Positions 51,292 to 57,222 of a DNA stretch of 57,222 nucleotides are shown in pieces (positions within the stretch are counted from its first letter, which is position 1; every line of letters starts with the position of its first letter). Origin of the DNA: Poronia punctata (lineage: Eukaryota > Ascomycota > Sordariomycetes > Xylariales > Xylariaceae); assembly GCA_022579005.1 (NCBI GenBank), contig MU401684.1, positions 1-57,222 on the forward strand. Reading direction: 5' to 3'. The translations under genes were made by a program, and so were the position numbers. The notes under the pieces were generated by a model. The model had not been told where the DNA came from. It ran no database searches and saw only the letters and a program-made list of their open reading frames with translations.

Positions 51292-53295
51292 AATGAGAGG
51301 GATTAATTATCTACTAATTTGACAAAGATATACTTGTATCAATTGTCAATATGGGTTAATGGGTACGATGTCAACACATATTGCTTAATTAATAAAGTGC
51401 ATTCAAGTATAGATACGCACGCGTTTATAATTACTTGCGCTTGACTGTTTGTTTTCAACTCTTTTCCTCTGCTCAAGGCTTCCCTTCTCTGGCGTTGTGA
51501 GGTTATTCTCTTTATCCAGCACGTTTGTAGTGGATTGGGTGAGTTTGTCCTGGGCATAAGGAGAAGAAGACTTGGAGAAATAGATATGTTGCTACAATTA
51601 AATAGGTACCTACCTAAAATATCATGAACATACAGATTGAAATCGACTCTTGACAGGTACCTACCTACCTACTTATTCAAACACAATGAAAAGCCAACAC
51701 AGATCTGTTATATGTACAGGATTGGTCCGTATCCAAACCGCGATATAGGTTCTACCCCAGAACCTCGAGCATAACTACGGTAGATCCTATATCAGAGTCA
51801 CAAATGCTAATAACCCGACAGCCATAGACCGAGCTCGTTGACGGGATTTATAATACCTACTTAAATTCGGCTGCGGCTGCTAACCTACCTTAGCTATTAC
51901 TGAGTACGAGTATAAGAGAGGGTCGAGGTGATACTCGTAGACTGCTATAAATCCTCGGCTCACACGTTTTACCAACACCAAGCCTTAGAATTGGAAGGCG
52001 TTCAAGATATGCGAGCCTGTCCCTTTAGGGCTTAGCGTGTAGAGCTGGGTAGTGGAATGTGTGACCTGAGAATTGTGGTGATGATAGACTACGACTACGA
52101 GTACATACGACTAGGTATCCGCATTCGGACCCTCGAGTCGCGACAGGTACGAGTACTCGTAGACGGGTCGATTCGTGGGGATACTATGCGGCTAACTAGC
52201 ATAATTAGCGAAACACAAACAAGCTGACCCTCTGCCCTCGTAATCACCGACAACAAATAACCACCACATACCTAGCAAAGACGCCCGCCGAAAATGTACA
52301 ACGCGCACTGAGGTGCTCTTCGTGCCAACCCCAAAGAAATGGAGCAGCTGACCCAGTACTCTGGACAGCTGACAGGCCCTACCCACGGTGTTTCGACTAC
52401 CTAGATCAACGCTTACTTGAATTGGCGGCTACACGTCAATGTAGCTGTCCGGCAACCCATCCTGAGAGCGGACCTGGTCTGCGCCGGATGTGCAAAAACG
52501 AAACGTTGAAGAGAAGCAGCATTGCAGAGGAAGTGCGCGGATGAACTCGAAGCCCGCCGAGGTTGCTTATTGCAGTTGCTTCACACACGCACTCCAGACG
52601 ATTCTTGCTGAGGCCGGAGACACCACCGCTTTCCATTTATCATCATGGTGAAATTTCGAACAGGCTGATACGCAGATCGCAGGCACTGTCAAGGACTACA
52701 GGCTCAATTATATGGGCCAACTCTTGCAAACAGAGCCTTCAGACGAGTCGTGACGGATTCCCGCGACCAAACCAGCCATTGTTACAAACTACGGGGACTG
52801 CCATGGTGAAAACTGTGTGAGGTAGGCAAGAGAGATGGGAGAGAGGAAACAGGACGTTTAAGGGAGACCAGAAAATGTGGTTCAGGTATATAACATACAC
52901 CCCAGTTCGATGGGGTTGACAACGCCCCAGGACACTGCTTTTCGTATATCACCCAGTTTGCGTTTCCAATCGTAGTATAGATAGAGTGTGGCGGACTTCA
53001 AGAGTAGTCTTAGAATGTCTTTTAGAGCTGTATACAAACATCAATCCATTGCTACCAAAAAGGGGAAGGGCTAATATACCGACGACGCCGATTGAAATAC
53101 AATTGAAGTAAGTAAAAGAACAAACTTTCATGCCGATTCGGCGAGCCCCATTCCTCCGCCTTGGCACAAAAGCACACTCCCGAAAAACGCCCCTAAGATT
53201 TATACCAGCCAAGTTCCCAAACCATTGTACAGAAAGGAGTTAGTATACACACCACCCGTAGTCTCTTGGGAAATATATTCGTCTTTTGCCTCGTC
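49981..53295. other. 3.3-kb intergenic region with several microsatellites
   Basis: No supported gene. It contains a T run at about 50634-50652, an AAAG microsatellite of about 13 copies at 51238-51293, several TACCTACC words (51605-51675) and a perfect 14-bp palindrome at 52148-52161. Frames on both strands around 52190-52820 are short and resemble nothing I know. Confidence 0.6.
51238..51293. repeat. AAAG tetranucleotide microsatellite
   Basis: About 13 near-perfect AAAG copies in intergenic DNA. Confidence 0.92.
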
Positions 53296-54842
53296 TCAAA
53301 AATTGCCATTCGGCCTCGTTTGGTACCTGCTCCTAAAGGCGTTACTGATAGTCCCACGAAGACTACTGATCGTGCTGCCGTCCTGCATCTTGCTCGCAAA
53401 CGCTTCCTCCAGAGCCGACTGGGTCACAGAAGCATCTACCACGGGGTCAGTGCAAGTTCGCCATAGAGTTTCAAATCTAATTGCCCTACCATCGAGGTCA
53501 CTAAAGCTGCTACCCATGCTAGGTGTCCCGTCACTATCGCGTGAGTAGGCCCTGGATTTGCCACTAGGGCTGCGTACTGTTGGCTCCGTGTTTCGGCGAG
53601 GCGATGAAGGGTCGCCGGGTCGTGCCTCCGGAGGACCCCTTGTCACTGGGGTCGAACCGCTTGACGAATCTGACGTCTGCGAATGATGGCCACGTCCTCG
53701 TCCGGATCCTTTAGATAGCCGCTTCCCTGAAAACCGCATATTCCCGCGCAAAGTTGCGCTTAGATCGTGTGGGCCGCTATCCGATGAACCCGGCTGTGTT
53801 GCAAATGGTAGAAAGGCCGGTTCGACCTCTTCATCGTCATCATAGCCATCTGCGAGATACGGCCCGTCATTACTTTGAAACCGCGGTGGTCGACGGATGA
53901 TTCGTGATTGCGCGGGGCTTGACGAAGCCGTCGAGGAAGACGATTCGGTTGGGCTGTATTCGGCCAGACCTGGAGATTGGGGTGCACCACGATGGTAATC
54001 TTGGTAGTCCTGGTATTCTTGGCCGTCCTGATCATCTTGGTCGTCTACGCCGCTGGTTAAAGGTAATGTGGTTAACCGACGTGACGTCGGGTCAACGCTA
54101 GGCCTGCTAGCCAACTTCGCAGCCCCGCCGAGGTTTCTGGCGGGAAATGGCTGGTTATTTGTGGAAGAGGTTCTCGTCGGGGGTGGGCGAGGTGTGCTGG
54201 TTTCATTCCGGGGAAATGGAGAGCCCCTCCGGACGAGGGGAGAAGTAGGTACTCGTCGCGTAGCGTCTGGAGGGAAGGGCCCATCAGAGTTGGGTGGCTG
54301 GGGAGATGGCGCCGGTGAGATTTTGGCGGCAGCAGCGGCTTTGCGCATCTGCGCTCTCACTTGGGAGGCATGACGCTCAGTAAGCCAAGCAACCTGTTGG
54401 AGGAGGAAATCAACAGTGACTTGAAATTGTGCTGCACTATTGGGTGTCAGATCATGGAGCAGAGTCCAGTAGGAACGAGGAAAGATTACTAAAATGCGCA
54501 TACATTTGGTTCCCTTCGACCTTGTTAGCGTCATTAACCCAATAGGTAGTCGTCATCATGTGGATTACGAGTGATTGAACCTACAGTCTATTTCGGTCTT
54601 GGAAAGCCTCGAGATGATGCTCCATAGAGCCTCGTCTTTGGAAGAATCCCAATTTACCTAGTAGTTGTTAGTTGCTACGCCATGATGTAGACCAGGCCGC
54701 CGGACATGAACGAATAGTCGTTTGCAACAATGGCCTAGGTTAGGGCAAATCTACTAACCGGAGGGGGATCAATGAAGTCACCCCGAGGGAAAGGTAAACG
54801 GATGAAGACTGTATATGTCGGTTCAGCGGGTGTTGAGGCCAT
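53296..54842 (-). CDS. ATG29: Autophagy protein Atg29
   Basis: Four exons (54759-54842, 54585-54657, 54504-54513, 53296-54436) close exactly to 435 residues. Atg29 acts with Atg17 and Atg31 to organise the phagophore assembly site in selective and starvation-induced autophagy. The conserved N-terminal domain is complete: YTVFIRLPFPRGDFIDPPPV, then NWDSSKDEALWSIISRL, IDWNQIAAQFQVTVDFLLQQ and VAWLTERHASQVRAQMRKAA. The tail of about 330 residues is disordered and Ser/Pro-rich, as in other moulds, with phosphorylation likely. A run of Asp/Gln/Tyr pairs lies near residues 190-205. The last stretch (ESTLWRTC-like region to SALEEAFASKMQDG) is helical and probably conserved. Exon 3 is only 10 nt. The family match and exact frames make the call firm. 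Confidence 0.95.
54504..54513 (-). other. ATG29: 10-nt micro-exon of ATG29
   Basis: Ten bases (GGAACCAAAT on the minus strand) sit between a GTCGAAG acceptor and a GTATGC donor. They supply the Trp-Asn-Gln-Ile codons of the conserved IDWNQIAAQF segment. The flanking introns are 71 bp (branch GCTAAC) and 67 bp (branch CTGAC). Skipping it changes the frame and loses the conserved Trp. Confidence 0.85.
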
Positions 54843-55968
54843 ATCGTATCCGATTGACGTGCCGATGCGCCCTTCACATGGTAACCCACAGTCCTAGATG
54901 TTGATGTTTGTTGGTGGTGTACGCGTGATGTCAAGAGGTTTAAGTTGAGAGGTAATGGGATCGACTGCCAGCGAACCGTATCTACTATTACACTCCAAGA
55001 GCTCTTATCGATTATGCGCTGTAAGGGTGCGTGCACTATAAAATACCCACATGACAATTGCTAGTGCCGGGGTACCCCAGGCTGCATGATGACAGGGTAG
55101 TATTATTCTGTACTTTTACACAGTAGAAAGTATAAGCACTTTACCAGGTTACCTTTGCAGGTAGCCCCTTCTGAAGGTGAATGCTACTCGTACGAGTAGG
55201 TTTCAGTTACCAGGCTGCTTCTCTATTAACACCTCTTCGGCATATGAACCAGTATTATTCCTACAGTAACTCTCAGTGTACAAGACACCAACAAAGCGTA
55301 ATGACGAACTGGCCTACACATCCAGCTCGACTGGGCGTAGCATGCGGGAGTAGGTAGGTAGCAGATGAGTCATCTGCACCTCGCCGCGAGTCCCACCCGA
55401 TCAATAAAGTCAGAAGCCAAAAATGGTTCCTATCCAATAACAAATTATTTACGTGTTGGCTGCGTGATCTCAAATACGCCAAAAAGTGAAACGTCGCCTT
55501 CTTAGCCGGGATTTCGGGGTCGTTTTACGAGTACGATGCAACAATATGGCAGCCGAACTAGGTAGGTAAGGTTAGCTAGATCAGGGAATGACGAAGGGTG
55601 GTAGGGAGATCGTCGAGCACAGGTATCAGATATGTCTCTCTTCTCTTTTTTATCATTTAACCTGGAGAGGAAGACCTTGAACACGTCTGTTATCAACTCC
55701 TTTTCGTGTTGCCCTGGTCAGCTCAGACGAAGTTTTTAGATAGCTTTAAGTAGGTAGACGGCCGACATGGACTCAGGTGCCCCTGCCTCTAAATACCTAT
55801 GTACTTAACTTACTGTAACCAGGCATACGAGTACGTGCACATACATGGGCACGATAGAGGAAGGGACTATCGGCGTATTGTGCTGTTAGCGAATGGAAAT
55901 TGAATCGAACAATCTTCCTAGGAATCAATCCCTACCTACCGTCCGAACTACCGCCCATATATGATATA
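54843..55968. promoter_or_regulatory. Divergent promoter region of ATG29 and the membrane-protein gene
   Basis: 1.1 kb between two divergent start codons. It contains a perfect 16-bp palindrome CTACTCGTACGAGTAG at 55184-55199 and TAGGTAGGTA words near 55350 and 55560. No ORF is supported. Confidence 0.55.
55184..55199. promoter_or_regulatory. Perfect 16-bp palindrome
   Basis: CTACTCGTACGAGTAG reads the same on both strands and sits between two divergent genes. A related 14-bp palindrome TACGAGTACTCGTA is at 52148-52161. They could be binding sites for a dimeric regulator or simply members of a dispersed sequence family. Confidence 0.5.
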
Positions 55969-57129
55969 ATGGAGGTGAGTTATCACCACGGGATAGGGTC
56001 GGTCGGGTCTATTGGGCTCACTTAAACAACCTCTTTATCAATCTAGACCATATTCAAGCGCACCGCCTCCTTCCCCCCATGGACACAAACCCCAATACCA
56101 GGCGTCGACATCTCCGCCGCCGGACTTCTAGCCCTGGCAGACCTAGGGACAATCGCACAGCGCACGAGGATAGCAGGTGGAGCATCCTGGCTGGACGCCC
56201 TCCTGTTAGCGCCGGGTCTGCACTACCAGCAAGCAGCCGATGCCGTGCTCAACGAGTTACCGTCGCCGTACAACGCCGTGGAGTCTGTCGGCGGTAAAAC
56301 TTCCACGTACAACATCGCAAACACCGCCACGTTGCAGTACCTGGAGCGCGTCTGCAAGCCCGGCGAGCGCATCGTAGTAGATGTCGGCAAGACGCCCCAG
56401 CGCAATTATTTTCCTTATTACGCTTACGGTGGTGGTGGTGGTGGTGGTCAGAGCACCAAGAGGCGCAGCTTCCCACAGCGGCGGAATGTCGTTTGGCGCG
56501 ATGAGGACGAAGCTGGTATCGGGTGGTTATCGCAGGTTCTGTACCTGGCTAGTCCCTTGCTCACCGTTGCCGCGTTCGTCTTTATGGTTCTGGTCCGCGA
56601 ATGCATGTGTTTTCCCCCATTCTCGTCCTCTCGACTACTAAAACGAAGACAAGACTGTCAGCGACTAACAATGAACGATAATAGGGTGGGGTGTAGCCGC
56701 TCTGCTGGGGCTCATGTTATCTCGCATCCTCAACATATGGATCATCAAACAGCGCACCAGCAGGCCCAACATAATCCGGCCATCCCCTGGCGCAGAAGAC
56801 GCTGACGCTGACACGATAACCGAGTACGTAGTAGACTTCGGTCACGGCCGAGTCGTCTGTCTGCGCGGGCTCGCCTCCGACCTCCAAGCCATCACGACAT
56901 CCAAATGGTTGAAAGCACAGACGCATATCGAAGGCTACCTGGAGGCTGCGGCCAAGTTAACCGTGTACATCGTAGCCGCCTTTAGCGGCAACTTCTCGCA
57001 GATCGGGTCCATCATCTTCCTCGGTCTGCTCCTGGTCACGGCCGGTCTTTTGGGTTTGAGCAATGCCCACGCCAACAAGACTTTCACCATGTATGGGCGG
57101 CTGGCGGCGCCTACAACTGAGAACCTGCC

Positions 57130-57222
<93 letters not shown>
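55969..57222 (+). CDS. Fungal multi-pass membrane protein, 3' end beyond the window
   Basis: Exon 1 is only ATG-GAG (55969-55974), followed by a 72-bp intron (GTGAGT...AATCTAG). Exon 2 starts at 56047 with TIFKRTASFPPW and runs to about 56602; exon 3 is 56685 to the window edge. The first in-frame Met of exon 2 is far downstream, which supports the tiny first exon. About 366 residues are visible. Hydrophobic helices are SQVLYLASPLLTVAAFVFMV, WGVAALLGLMLSRILNIWII and SIIFLGLLLVTAGLLGL. A Gly run of seven residues lies near 56427-56447. The exon 2 end is unsettled: a GC-AG donor at 56603 (GCATGT) gives ...VREWWGVAAL and a weak GT donor at 56609 gives ...RECMWWGVAAL. From 57131 the protein enters at least 30 glutamines. 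I believe similar membrane proteins occur across Ascomycota without known function. Confidence 0.78.
57131..57222. repeat. CAA repeat coding for polyglutamine, cut by the window end
   Basis: At least 30 uninterrupted CAA codons, in the reading frame of the membrane protein. The true length is unknown because the window ends inside the tract. Confidence 0.95.

Overview
The window is nuclear DNA of a filamentous ascomycete (Pezizomycotina, most likely a Sordariomycete). The evidence is short GT-AG introns of about 55-180 bp with CTRAC-type branch points, pyrimidine-rich promoters, wide gene spacing, and families typical of moulds: HsbA, Atg29 with a long disordered tail, an ATP sulfurylase with an APS-kinase-like tail, and a fungal SRA protein. 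I see no rRNA or tRNA genes, no CRISPR array and no intact transposon. The left end is a very AT-rich block and the right end stops inside a CAA repeat, so the window may be a whole contig (inference).

Layout. 1-1.6 kb: AT-rich, probably mutated repeat DNA, ending in a 20-bp tandem array whose copies gain C and G toward the gene side. 1.7-8.7 kb: no gene recognised. 8.7-12.1 kb (+): long disordered protein with an N-myristoylation signal. 12.7-13.6 kb (-): short-chain dehydrogenase with an altered active site. 15.4-16.6 kb (-): SRA-YDG protein. 17.9-19.5 kb (-): serine/homoserine O-acyltransferase of the MetX type. 20.3-21.4 kb (+): conserved fungal protein of unknown function. 22.2-22.9 kb (-): HsbA-like secreted protein. 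22.9-27.9 kb: gene desert. 27.9-30.6 kb (-): 902-aa low-complexity protein. 32.4-34.5 kb (-): ATP sulfurylase. 36.7-40.6 kb (-): secreted mucin-like protein. 42.6-44.0 kb (-): Rrt8/Lds1-type membrane protein with eight exons. 46.3-48.5 kb (+): secreted FAD-linked sugar-lactone oxidase containing a twin intron. 49.2-50.0 kb (-): GPI-type surface protein. 53.3-54.8 kb (-): Atg29 with a 10-nt exon. 56.0 kb to the end (+): membrane protein entering a polyglutamine tract.

How the genes relate. ATP sulfurylase activates sulfate and the MetX-type acyltransferase makes the carbon acceptor for sulfide, so two sulfur-assimilation steps lie 13 kb apart, though not as a tight cluster. Three or four genes encode secreted or surface proteins (HsbA-like, mucin, GPI-type, possibly the oxidase). 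Otherwise this looks like ordinary euchromatin. I do not see a biosynthetic or defence cluster.

The most notable points are structural: a spliceosomal twin intron ([D1,2] stwintron) in the oxidase gene, a 10-nt micro-exon in ATG29, two successive exons of 33 and 32 nt in the Rrt8-like gene, a two-codon first coding exon overlapped by a minimal uORF in the last gene, and an SRA protein with no partner domain. All exon coordinates come from reading frames and splice motifs; no transcript data were available.
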